The notes beneath the pieces were generated by a model, which was not told where the DNA came from, searched no databases, and saw nothing but the letters and a program-made list of their open reading frames with translations. This document shows, piece after piece, positions 1-7,332 of a stretch of DNA of 64,000 nt (its first letter is position 1; every line of letters begins with the position of its first letter). This stretch comes from Acidobacteriota bacterium. Lineage in GTDB: Bacteria; Acidobacteriota; Blastocatellia; Pyrinomonadales; Pyrinomonadaceae. Both the position numbers and the translations under genes were made by a program. The DNA lies in assembly GCA_018269075.1 (NCBI GenBank), contig JAFDVJ010000028.1:45910-109909 (forward strand), read 5' to 3'.

Positions 1-96
1 GAGCGCATCCGCCAGATCGAAGCCAAAGCCTTAAGAAAACTCCGCCACCCGTCGCGCTCGCGCCGGCTGAAGGCGTTTCTCGAAGGCAAAGCCTAG
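1..96 (+). CDS. rpoD: RNA polymerase sigma factor RpoD, C-terminal end (partial)
   Basis: The window opens inside this gene; only the last 31 codons and the TAG stop are present. The peptide starts [20 protein letters not shown] and ends [10 protein letters not shown]. This is the recognition helix and tail of region 4.2 of primary sigma-70 factors, which contacts the -35 promoter element. The [20 protein letters not shown] block is nearly invariant in RpoD/SigA and less so in other group 2 sigma factors, so RpoD is the best call, though another group 1/2 sigma factor cannot be excluded from so short a piece. It is followed directly by a GGATTTC repeat, a long hairpin and a terminator. Confidence 0.88.
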   Translation, partial: ERIRQIEAKALRKLRHPSRSRRLKAFLEGKA

Positions 97-130
97 GGAT
101 TTCGGATTTCGGATTTCGGATTTCGGATTT
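97..130. repeat. GGATTTC heptamer tandem repeat (about 5 units)
   Basis: GGATTTC is repeated about five times, beginning directly after the rpoD stop codon. The same heptamer array recurs at about 47318, 49247, 51442, 51544 and 58556, in both orientations, so it is a dispersed family in this genome. Confidence 0.85.
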
Positions 131-134
131 GTTT

Positions 135-178
135 TTTCGCGGCCGGCGATCGTCACAGGACGATCGCCGGCCGCGAAA
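135..178. other. Perfect 20-bp hairpin with 4-nt loop
   Basis: Positions 135-154 and 159-178 are exact reverse complements around the loop ACAG. No T-tract follows it on the plus strand; it is flanked by T on the left and A inside the stem on the right. It is therefore not a canonical terminator, and may act as an mRNA-stabilising or processing hairpin at the 3' end of rpoD. Confidence 0.8.
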
Positions 179-206
179 CCTTTTGGGGAGAATATTAGCT
201 CAGGAC

Positions 207-238
207 GCTTACGGGCCGTCGGCTCGTGAGGCTTTTTT
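207..238 (+). terminator. Rho-independent terminator downstream of rpoD
   Basis: An imperfect stem of about 11 bp (GCTTACGGGCC against GGCTCGTGAGGC, one bulge, loop GTC) is followed directly by TTTTTT. It is on the coding strand of rpoD, about 110 nt past its stop. Confidence 0.7.
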
Positions 239-504
239 GAGCGGCGGCGCGGTTTTCGATTTTCGTTATGAAGGAAATTTCAGATAATGGATCGCCTTAC
301 GCGTCTGCGGGTTTAGGCGGATCCCGCGGATTTACTCGGATCGTGTTTTTTTTTCGGATCAGAAAATCCGCCGAAATCCGCCGAATCCGCCGAATCCGGG
401 GCCTGTTAAATCTTTCAAAATATTCAACTTTTCGATTTACTAAAGACCATTGTCCCGGTGGGGACCAAAAACAATCGACGAGCGCGTAAGGCGAAATAAT
501 AAAT
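239..504. repeat. Spacer with inverted ATCCGC-type repeat element
   Basis: No gene seen. From about 303 to 405 there is a left arm rich in GCGGAT and a right arm of repeated AATCCGCCG, pointing in opposite directions around a T-run, so the region can fold into a long imperfect hairpin. The stretch after it (about 401-440) resembles 20432-20471: both contain TATTCAACTTTTCG in the same position relative to the arms. These are two copies of one element family. Confidence 0.6.
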
Positions 505-1620
505 TCAGCCGTTGGTGCCTTTTCCTCTCGTCTTTTGCGGCTCGAGCTGATTTCCCTCGTCGGGAAAATACCGGGGGAAAACGGGAGTTTCGACCAGTCG
601 AGGCCGGGTTGGGTTTTCGACCTTTCCGGGAGCTTCATCGACCGAGGGCTTGACGATCCGCTCCCTCACCGGCAAGCTCGCTTCGTCCCTGAACTGGTGG
701 AAATTGGCCGCCACCTTTTCGTCACCCGGCCCGGGTTCGATACCTTCGACGTCCGGCCCGACCGGATTTCGATCTTTTTCGGCGGCCCGTCCGGCCGGCT
801 TCGACGCCGGTTTTGAAACCGAGTCTTTCAGGACCCGGGCGGCTTTGTCGTTCGGATTTTCAACGGGCGGTTTGCTGATCTTCGCGGCGGCGGCGGCCTC
901 GATCAGGGGCATCCGCATTTCCGAAAAGACGCCGGACAGATTCAATTCCCGAAGGCCGGTCAACGGATCGGAAGCCATCAGAACCGAGATCAGCAGCGCG
1001 CTCAGCGCGAGCGCGCCTTCCGGTCTTAAAAGCCGTCTCAGAAAAATTCCGACCGGCGCCAGTCGATCGATCATCGACGGGCGTTCCGGACAGCCCGCGA
1101 CGGTCGCGTCCCGCGTCTTCACCCGCAGCGAAACGAAGTCGTTTTCCCGGTTCGCCGTCACTTTCAATTTGATCTTTTCGCTCAATCGCTGTTCGAACAC
1201 GGTGTTTCTTATCTCGAGCAAGTCCCGCAGTGCGAGCCGGTACAGCGGAAACAGACGGCGTCTCGATTCGTCGCATTTCCAGATTTCGAACTGCGATTTT
1301 TCGATCATCCGAATCCGCAGACGAATGTCGAAAGAACCGCTAACCGAGGCCTCCGGCGCTTCGAGGATCGGGATCAGCTGATCGTCGATCCGTTGAAAAA
1401 ACCTGATGTTGTCGAGCGGTTCCCCGCTCACCCTCCATTGTCGGAACTTTTCGCCCTCGGAAATCGCCTTTTTCAGCAGATAATCGAGCGAATGTTTTTC
1501 GGGATCGCCTACCCGGCCGAGCAGCGTCAGCGCACGCGAGCCGCGAAAAGCCGGCCGGTTCCGCAGCTCGCCGGCCGGGATTTCCTCATCGATGGTCATC
1601 GTCTTGGTATTTTTTCTCAT
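505..1620 (-). CDS. Single-pass membrane protein of unknown function, paired with sigma-like gene
   Basis: A 371-residue protein I do not recognise. Residues 1-195 are charged and probably cytoplasmic, about 201-217 form one hydrophobic helix, and the remaining ~150 residues are rich in Pro, Lys, Glu and Ala and probably lie outside the membrane. The frame is open further upstream, but the ATG at 1620 is preferred: it lies 5 nt after the previous gene's stop and an AAGGAAA ribosome-binding site precedes it. Tight coupling to a sigma-like protein and the one-helix layout suggest an anti-sigma-type partner. That is inference; I see no zinc anti-sigma motif or other known anti-sigma domain. Confidence 0.6.
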   Translation of the reverse strand: MRKNTKTMTIDEEIPAGELRNRPAFRGSRALTLLGRVGDPEKHSLDYLLKKAISEGEKFRQWRVSGEPLDNIRFFQRIDDQLIPILEAPEASVSGSFDIRLRIRMIEKSQFEIWKCDESRRRLFPLYRLALRDLLEIRNTVFEQRLSEKIKLKVTANRENDFVSLRVKTRDATVAGCPERPSMIDRLAPVGIFLRRLLRPEGALALSALLISVLMASDPLTGLRELNLSGVFSEMRMPLIEAAAAAKISKPPVENPNDKAARVLKDSVSKPASKPAGRAAEKDRNPVGPDVEGIEPGPGDEKVAANFHQFRDEASLPVRERIVKPSVDEAPGKVENPTRPRLVETPVFPRYFPDEGNQLEPQKTRGKGTNG

Positions 1621-1625
1621 TTTCC

Positions 1626-2411
1626 TTAAATTCCCGTTCCCGGCGAATCGTTCGCCAGCGAAACCGAGAGACCGTTTTCGATCAAAAGCCGCTCGATCTT
1701 TTCTAACAGCGAGACGCCGGACTTTTGTTTCGATTTTTTCAACAGCTCCCGGATCATCCCGAAAAGCTCGGGATAAGATTCCCGACAGAAGAGAATGAAC
1801 TGCCATTTCGCGCGGCTCTTTCGCTTTTTGAGGGCCTCAAACCTGATCGCCGGATCGACCGGCGTTTTTCTCAGTTCGGCGAGCAGCTGCGCCCGCAGAT
1901 CGGTCGAAAAATCCTTCGGGAAAACGCCCTCCGTCACAAGACCGTAAATTTCATCGTCGGACAGTTCCCAGACGAATCCGAGCTTGAAGACCAGAAACGA
2001 CTCCGGCTGGACGAATTCGGCAAAATCGCTCAGCATCCGGGCGAGATGATATTCCTGCTCGATCTGCGGCCGGCGGTCGAGCCACTCGTACAAAGCCGGC
2101 TCGAATGCCGGATCGTCTTCGGACAACCCCTGATTGCAGTTCAGACAACGGGCCACGTGCCGCTGAGCCCTCCAGGCTGCGTCGCGGGCGATGAACGCCG
2201 CCGGATGTCTGATCGGGTAATCTTTTCCGAGATTTTCCGTCAGAATATCCTGGAGGATCTGCTCGCTGCACTCCTCTTTATTCGGGCATTTCCACAAGCA
2301 ATTCTTCTGAATCGACTTTAAATGTCGGGCCCGGTCGCGGGCGATCGATTCACAAGCGCCCCAGTTCTTCCCGCCGTCGGAAACAGTTAAGTTACGATCG
2401 TCATTCTTCAT
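1626..2411 (-). CDS. Divergent sigma-70/ECF-like protein, Cys-rich
   Basis: 261 residues. Residues 68-90 (IRHPAAFIARDAAWRAQRHV) resemble the region 2 helix of ECF sigma factors, and residues 137-160 (ESFLVFKLGFVWELSDDEIY) resemble the region 4 pattern in which a Leu/Tyr-rich helix precedes a helix-turn-helix. Cysteines at 20, 38, 42, 48, 89 and 92 include CLNC and could bind a metal; classical ECF factors lack these. It is the first gene of a two-gene unit with the membrane protein downstream. Likely a regulatory DNA- or polymerase-binding protein, but the match is weak and only pattern-level. Confidence 0.5.
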   Translation of the reverse strand: MKNDDRNLTVSDGGKNWGACESIARDRARHLKSIQKNCLWKCPNKEECSEQILQDILTENLGKDYPIRHPAAFIARDAAWRAQRHVARCLNCNQGLSEDDPAFEPALYEWLDRRPQIEQEYHLARMLSDFAEFVQPESFLVFKLGFVWELSDDEIYGLVTEGVFPKDFSTDLRAQLLAELRKTPVDPAIRFEALKKRKSRAKWQFILFCRESYPELFGMIRELLKKSKQKSGVSLLEKIERLLIENGLSVSLANDSPGTGI

Positions 2412-2712
2412 AGCTTTCTTTCGATTCGACCCTTAGACGGACTTTTCGGAACCGCAATATTTTTCGGGAAGAGTTTGGGCTTGATGAAAAATATTTCACG
2501 AAAACTGCTTTCTTAAATCGTTAGAGGCCGAAACTCGCTGATTCGTGACGGGACAAAATATGTTTTTTTGGAAAAAATTTGATTACTTGTGTGTTCGTGG
2601 TTCGTTGGCGTCTGCTTGGAAACGCTTCGCGCTAACGAAACCCTCCATCTTCAAATGCAACGAACCGCGAACCGTTGTTTTTCTAAAACGTTTTTTTCAC
2701 AGACCATAAGGC
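2412..2712. other. Intergenic spacer with inverted ACGAAC-type repeats
   Basis: No gene seen. About 2592-2614 (GTTCGTGGTTCGTTGG) and 2655-2675 (CAACGAACCGCGAACC) form imperfect inverted arms. Similar ACGAAC units recur at about 58630. The part next to the sigma-like gene is AT-rich and probably holds its promoter, but no convincing -35/-10 pair was found. Confidence 0.45.
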
Positions 2713-4398
2713 TCAATCGCGACAGACCGGAGCGGCCGGACTGACCGTGCAAACTATTTTTTTCAGCGCTTCGAGCTGCTGCTGCTGAAGTTTGATCTGT
2801 TCTTTGAGCCGTTCGATCTCGATCTGCTGTTCGTTGACGGCGTTGACGAGAACGGTCGTCACCTGCCCGTATTTGACGCCTTCGATTTCGCCTTTCGCGT
2901 TGGTCGTCGTCAGCAGCGGCTCGACCGCATTGACTTCTTCGGCCGCGAAGCCGACGTCGCTTTTTCCGTCCTCTTTCCAGTTGAAAACGACCGGCCGCAG
3001 ACGGCGCACGACGTCCAGACCGCCGCCGAAGGCCCGGACGTCCGTTTTGTAGCGCAGGCTCGACGAGCAGGGCGAAAGGCGGTTGGCCGCGTTCAGACAG
3101 ATCGCCGTGCTGCCGGCCGAACCGAGCGTCCCGACGACGAGGCTTCCGTTGATGACCGTCGAACCGGGAATCCGGACGGCGTCCGAACCGTCGGGCCGGC
3201 CCAAAAAGATCGAATTGCTGAGACTGGCGACCGAATCCGCGCCGAGCGCCGTCGCGTAGGTTAAATTTCCCGCAGAGACATTCGCGCTATAACCGAGCAG
3301 CGTGTTGTTGCTGCCGGTCGTATTGGCCGAGCCGCTGAGATAGCCGAAAAAGGAGTTGCCGTTGCCGGTCGTATGGGACTGGGCGGAAATGTAGCCGAAA
3401 AATGAATTTGCGCTGCCCGTCGTGGTGGACTCGCCGGCGGCGTATCCGAAAAAGGAATTTTGGCCGCCCGTCGTGTTGGCGACGCCCGATAATCGTCCGA
3501 AAAAGGAGTTTTCGCCGCCCGTCGTGTTATCGGTGCCGGCTCTTTCTCCAAAAAAGGAGTTCGAGGCCCCGGTCGTGTTTGAGAAACCGGCTTCCTTTCC
3601 GAAAAATGAATTTACGCTGCCCAACGTGTTGGACCGGCCCGCGCTGCTGCCGAAGAACGAATTGCCGCTTTCGGTGGTGCTCGCGCCGGCATTGAAGCCG
3701 AAAAAGGAATTTTTTTGTCCGGTCGTGTTCGACGCGCCCGCGCCCGAACCGGCGAAAACGTTCTGGTTCGCATTCGAAACCGTAAAGGCGCGGCTGCCGC
3801 CGATGTTGAACTGCGTCAGAGCATTAAAGACGTCCGCCGTGCCGGTGCCGATGACGTTGAAGTTCGCCGCCGCCTGCGGCGCTGAAGTGTTTTGAATATA
3901 ATTCGCGCTGTTCGGCAGCGGATTTCTCGAATCGGACAGCCGCGCGTCGGTGGTCAGAATGAACTGGCTCGCGCCGACGCCGCCGAGCTGCTGCGCATTG
4001 GCCGCCAGCACGGCGGTGTCGGCGTTAACCGAATTTAACGCGCGGATCGAGTAGGGCGCGCTCGAAACCGACTGGCGCGGCAGCAGCTGCTGAAAACCGC
4101 CGCCGCTCGCCGACGGTTTGACGGCGATTTCCAGCCAGCGGGCCGTGCCGGTGAACTGGCTGCCGAAATCCAGTTTGACGGTGAACGCGCCGTTCGCGAC
4201 CGCCACGTTCAAACGCTGCAATACGGCGATTGCCGTGCCGCCGGTCTCGACCGTATACAGCCGGAACTCGAAATCGTAAACGCCGGTCGGCGGCAGCGAA
4301 TTTTCAACCAGCCGGCCCTGATAAGTAAATTCGGTCGTTTGTGCAAAGGCGGGGGTCAAATATAACAACATCATCAAAAAAAGTAATTTGATTTTCAT
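2713..4398 (-). CDS. Secreted tail-fibre-domain protein with C-terminal S74 chaperone domain
   Basis: 561 residues. Order: signal peptide (1-20, ending AFAQ); an N-terminal domain starting TEFTYQGRL and ending near SSAPYSIRA, usual in this group; about nine ~17-residue repeats of the pattern NSFFGxxAGxxNTTG, resembling trimeric-adhesin head repeats; a peptidase S74 (intramolecular chaperone) domain beginning SSLRYKTD and including DVGFAAEEV; and a coiled coil before the C terminus. In S74 domains the Ser and Lys of the S..RYK motif take part in self-cleavage after trimer folding, and both are present. The start at 4398 is chosen over an upstream ATG because the signal peptide begins there and GGAG lies 8 nt before it. 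Probably a trimeric surface fibre. Confidence 0.88.
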   Translation of the reverse strand: MKIKLLFLMMLLYLTPAFAQTTEFTYQGRLVENSLPPTGVYDFEFRLYTVETGGTAIAVLQRLNVAVANGAFTVKLDFGSQFTGTARWLEIAVKPSASGGGFQQLLPRQSVSSAPYSIRALNSVNADTAVLAANAQQLGGVGASQFILTTDARLSDSRNPLPNSANYIQNTSAPQAAANFNVIGTGTADVFNALTQFNIGGSRAFTVSNANQNVFAGSGAGASNTTGQKNSFFGFNAGASTTESGNSFFGSSAGRSNTLGSVNSFFGKEAGFSNTTGASNSFFGERAGTDNTTGGENSFFGRLSGVANTTGGQNSFFGYAAGESTTTGSANSFFGYISAQSHTTGNGNSFFGYLSGSANTTGSNNTLLGYSANVSAGNLTYATALGADSVASLSNSIFLGRPDGSDAVRIPGSTVINGSLVVGTLGSAGSTAICLNAANRLSPCSSSLRYKTDVRAFGGGLDVVRRLRPVVFNWKEDGKSDVGFAAEEVNAVEPLLTTTNAKGEIEGVKYGQVTTVLVNAVNEQQIEIERLKEQIKLQQQQLEALKKIVCTVSPAAPVCRD

Positions 4399-4535
4399 CG
4401 CGGCTTCTCCGTTTATTTTCAAAAATTATGTTTCGAGCGTTCAGTATTGCGCTAAGACCTCGCTAAAGTCTTAAAAAATGCCCCAAAATTTTCCAAAAAA
4501 TTCCAAAAACGAAGGTGCCGGGGAAACATTAACAA

Positions 4536-4574
4536 AGCCCGTCATCGCAACCGACGATGACGGGCTGCTTTTTT
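4536..4574 (+). terminator. Strong plus-strand terminator between divergent genes
   Basis: A perfect 12-bp stem (AGCCCGTCATCG, 7-nt loop, CGATGACGGGCT) is followed by GCTTTTTT. It points along the plus strand and lies about 75 nt before the DUF1360-type gene. No plus-strand gene lies upstream of it, so it may end a small RNA or act in the leader of the next gene. Confidence 0.72.
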
Positions 4575-4648
4575 GAGGTATGAGATTTGCCGGCAGAACG
4601 GCGTCGCCGTATCGAATCGATTCACGGTTCGACGGCCGTTGTTGATCG

Positions 4649-5032
4649 ATGGATATTCGAACGCAGATCTACTGGCTGATAATCTTATCGCTCGCCGTCG
4701 CTTCGATCGCGTGGACGGTCACGCAGGAGGAGATTTTTCGGGAGCCGCGCGAATACTGCGCCGAGCGGAGCCGGAACTGCGATTCCCTGCTCCGGCGCAA
4801 GTTCTTTTACGTTTTCACGTGCGAATACTGCTTCAGCCACTGGGTCACGCTGTTTATTCTGATTCTCACGCAGTTTCGGCTGCTGATCGACGACTGGCGC
4901 GGGTATGTGCTCGCTTTTTTCGTGCTGCCGTGGCTCGCCAATCAATTGATGAGCGTCTACCGGCGACTGCGCGTCGGCATCAAGCACGAAAACCTGCAGG
5001 CGAAGGTCGTCGCCGAAAAGCTCGACTCGTGA
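4649..5032 (+). CDS. DUF1360-like small membrane protein
   Basis: 127 residues. A hydrophobic N-terminal helix (about 7-23) is followed by a charged stretch, then FTCEYCFSHW (about 56-65). That has the CxxCxxxW layout of DUF1360-type membrane proteins. A second hydrophobic helix, a third (YVLAFFVLPWLANQL) and a charged tail follow. Cysteines at the membrane edge could bind a metal or form disulfides; the biochemical role is not known for the family. The gene runs alone on the plus strand between surface-protein genes and converges on the next gene. Confidence 0.65.
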   Translation: MDIRTQIYWLIILSLAVASIAWTVTQEEIFREPREYCAERSRNCDSLLRRKFFYVFTCEYCFSHWVTLFILILTQFRLLIDDWRGYVLAFFVLPWLANQLMSVYRRLRVGIKHENLQAKVVAEKLDS

Positions 5033-5058
5033 ACAGGTTTCCGAAATCCGTTATCCGA

Positions 5059-5442
5059 TCATTTAAACCCCGGAAAAATCCGCCAGTCGACCGGGTTCGG
5101 CGGCATCCAGATCCAGCCCTCGCCGCGGATTCCGAAAATATTGTAAGTATTGTCGAGAAAATTCGGCGGCACGCCGTCCAACTGCAGAAAGACGGCGTCG
5201 GATTTCGGTTTGAAAAACCCGAGCTGGCGGTTGTTCAGGTCGATTCCCCAACTGCCTTCGCTCGCCTCGATCTGCAGGATCTTGTTGTTCGGGATCCGTT
5301 TGAACCAGCCGCCGAGATCTCCGAATTCCGAGTCCGACGGGGTCGTCTGCCAAAGCAGCAGATCGCAGGAAAATGTTTTGACCTTCTGAAACGTAATGGT
5401 GCAGATAGTTTTCTTTTGACTGACGATTGTTTCGATTCCCAT
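5059..5442 (-). CDS. Conserved-looking hypothetical protein, 127 aa
   Basis: No family recognised. It lacks a signal peptide and membrane helix and is rich in aromatic residues (WFKRIPNNK, GWIWMPPNPVDWRIFPGF near the C terminus), suggesting a small beta-rich soluble fold. The start at 5442 has AGAGG 9 nt upstream. A longer frame on the same strand covers this region, but its Arg-rich composition marks it as a shadow. It lies upstream of the DUF1360-like gene on the opposite strand and just downstream of the S74 operon; about 60 nt with a GC hairpin separates it from the S74 gene. Confidence 0.6.
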   Translation of the reverse strand: MGIETIVSQKKTICTITFQKVKTFSCDLLLWQTTPSDSEFGDLGGWFKRIPNNKILQIEASEGSWGIDLNNRQLGFFKPKSDAVFLQLDGVPPNFLDNTYNIFGIRGEGWIWMPPNPVDWRIFPGFK

Positions 5443-5504
5443 TATTTTTTACCTCTTTCCGGCGGCGGCTCGACGACCGGCCGCCGCCCGTCATAAATTT
5501 GCTT

Positions 5505-6743
5505 TTACAGTCCTCGGCAGATTTCGGCTTTCGGGCTCAGGCCGCAAACCAGCTTCGTCAGCGCGTCGATCTGTTTCTGCTGGCGCGCGATCAGCTTTTC
5601 CTGAGCTTCGATCTCGGTCTGCTGCTCCTTGAAGGCGTTCACGAAAGCGACGCTCAAACGATCGTATTTGACGCCTTCGACCTGTCCTTCGTCGTTGTAG
5701 GTGACGAAGCGCGCATCGATCTTCGCGACGTCCTCCGCGCCGAAGCCGACGTCTTTCAGGCCGCCGTCCTTCCAGTCGAACGAGATCGGCCGCAGCCGGT
5801 CGATAAAGCTCAATCCCGGAAGAAACGGCGCGATGTTCGTTTTGTAGCGCAAGGAGGACGAGCAGGTCGCGATCTGGTTCGACGCGTTGCGGCAGAGCGC
5901 GGTCGAGCCGGCCGCGCCGAGACCGTAGATGACGACCTTGTCGAAGCCGTTCGAGCGTCCGAGCTGGATCGTATTGTTGCTCGAAACCACCGCGTCCGCG
6001 CCGATCGCCGTCGCGTAGCTCAGGGTGTTGTTCGCGACGTTGGCGTTCGCGCCGATGATCGTGTTGTCATAGCCGTTGGTGTTGGTCGACCCCGCGCCGC
6101 GGCCGAAAAAGACGTTGTTGAATCCCGTCAGATTGGCGCTGCCGGCGGAGTAGCCGACAAAGGCGTTATTGCTGCCGGTGGTCGTGAAATATCCCGTCCC
6201 GCTGCCGACAAAAGTATTGTAGTTGGCGGAAGTAACGGCGGTGCCGGCACCGGCTCCGGCGAACAGGTTGTAAACGCCGCTGACATTCGAATAACCCGCG
6301 CCGGAACCGAAAAACGAATTGCCGTAGCCGGTCGAAGTATGCATCCCCGAATAAGCGCCGAAAAACGCATTATCGCTGGCGGTCGTGTTGGCGAAACCGG
6401 CGCCGAAACCGAAAAACGAATTGTTGACGCCGGTCGTGTTGCCGGTGCCGGTGCTCGGACCGACGAATGTGTTGGCATTGCCCGTCGTGTTGTTGGTGCC
6501 CGCCGACCAGCCGGCGAAGAGGTTGACGCTGTTGCCCGCGAGGATCCGAAAACCGCCGAGATTGTACTGCGCGGCCGCGTCGAAACGCCCGGCCGTCCCG
6601 CTGCCGGTGATATTGAAATCGGCCGTCTGCGGCGCGGTCTGGTTCAAAATATACTGCGCGGCCGCCGGAAACGCCGTCGAAAACACGAAGATCGCCCCGC
6701 CGATGATGATTTTCAGCCATTTGAAATCTATTTTTCTATTCAT
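5505..6743 (-). CDS. Secreted tail-fibre/S74 protein (short form)
   Basis: 412 residues. Signal peptide about 1-29 (ends PAAAQ). This protein lacks the TEFTYQGRL N-terminal domain of its relatives and goes directly to the QTADFNITGSGTAG linker. About nine 17-residue head repeats (for example NSFFGFGAGFANTT) follow, then an S74 domain starting SSLRYKTN with DVGFGAEDV, and a C-terminal Gln-rich coiled coil. AGGAG lies 8-9 nt before the ATG and overlaps the stop of the preceding gene, so translation is probably coupled. It is the last gene of a three-gene unit with the 193-residue protein and the 745-residue S74 protein, and could form a mixed or alternative fibre with them (inference). Confidence 0.86.
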   Translation of the reverse strand: MNRKIDFKWLKIIIGGAIFVFSTAFPAAAQYILNQTAPQTADFNITGSGTAGRFDAAAQYNLGGFRILAGNSVNLFAGWSAGTNNTTGNANTFVGPSTGTGNTTGVNNSFFGFGAGFANTTASDNAFFGAYSGMHTSTGYGNSFFGSGAGYSNVSGVYNLFAGAGAGTAVTSANYNTFVGSGTGYFTTTGSNNAFVGYSAGSANLTGFNNVFFGRGAGSTNTNGYDNTIIGANANVANNTLSYATAIGADAVVSSNNTIQLGRSNGFDKVVIYGLGAAGSTALCRNASNQIATCSSSLRYKTNIAPFLPGLSFIDRLRPISFDWKDGGLKDVGFGAEDVAKIDARFVTYNDEGQVEGVKYDRLSVAFVNAFKEQQTEIEAQEKLIARQQKQIDALTKLVCGLSPKAEICRGL

Positions 6744-6746
6744 TTA

Positions 6747-7328
6747 TCATTCTCCTTTAATATCTGCATTAAGCTTGTTTGGATTGTCTTTTTTTTTTCC
6801 GCAACGATCATCCGGTCGGCGGTTCGGGCTGCGCTGCGGGTTGAAGCCCTTGATAACGCCCGGGAAAGTGAAGATCGTGCGATCGAGCAGCCGCATTTCG
6901 AGCGTCGTGTGCGCGACGACGGGCTCGCCCGCCGGCAGCGTGCCTTCGACCGGAACGATGAAAACCGAAACGCTCAAGCGGTCGCCGCCCGTCCGCGCCG
7001 CCGTCAGATCGAGCGCGGTCGCTTCGCCCGCGTCGAGCGTCAGCGACCGCTCGATGCGGCGGCTGAAACGAAACCGCGTCGCGTCCGTCTGATTGACGGC
7101 ATATGCGTCGATCACGATCCGGACGCGGATGCAGGGCTCGATCTCCCGGACGACGAGCGGCTTCGGATTGACGACCGTCAGCCGCAGGCTCTGCCCGGCG
7201 GGAATCGTCTGCATCCCGAAATAAACCGCTTCGCCGCGCGTTTCGACCGGGATTTGGCCGAATGCCCGGTTCGCCGAAAAAACGGCGGCCGCGAATAAAA
7301 TGGTTACGATTATTTTCTTCATTTTCAT
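6747..7328 (-). CDS. Small secreted protein within S74 operon
   Basis: 193 residues. The signal peptide (about 1-24, ends RAFG) is followed by a beta-rich, Thr/Val-rich region (SLRLTVVNPKPLVVREIEPC) and a basic, polar tail (RSPNRRPDDRCGKKK). No family recognised; the middle suggests an Ig-like or beta-sandwich fold. The stop of the upstream 745-residue S74 gene lies 4 nt before this start and overlaps its ribosome-binding region (AGGAG, 7 nt spacer). This gene's own stop overlaps the ribosome-binding site of the next S74 gene. Its position between two fibre genes suggests a role in their export, anchoring or assembly. Confidence 0.65.
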   Translation of the reverse strand: MKMKKIIVTILFAAAVFSANRAFGQIPVETRGEAVYFGMQTIPAGQSLRLTVVNPKPLVVREIEPCIRVRIVIDAYAVNQTDATRFRFSRRIERSLTLDAGEATALDLTAARTGGDRLSVSVFIVPVEGTLPAGEPVVAHTTLEMRLLDRTIFTFPGVIKGFNPQRSPNRRPDDRCGKKKDNPNKLNADIKGE

Positions 7329-7332
7329 ATTT

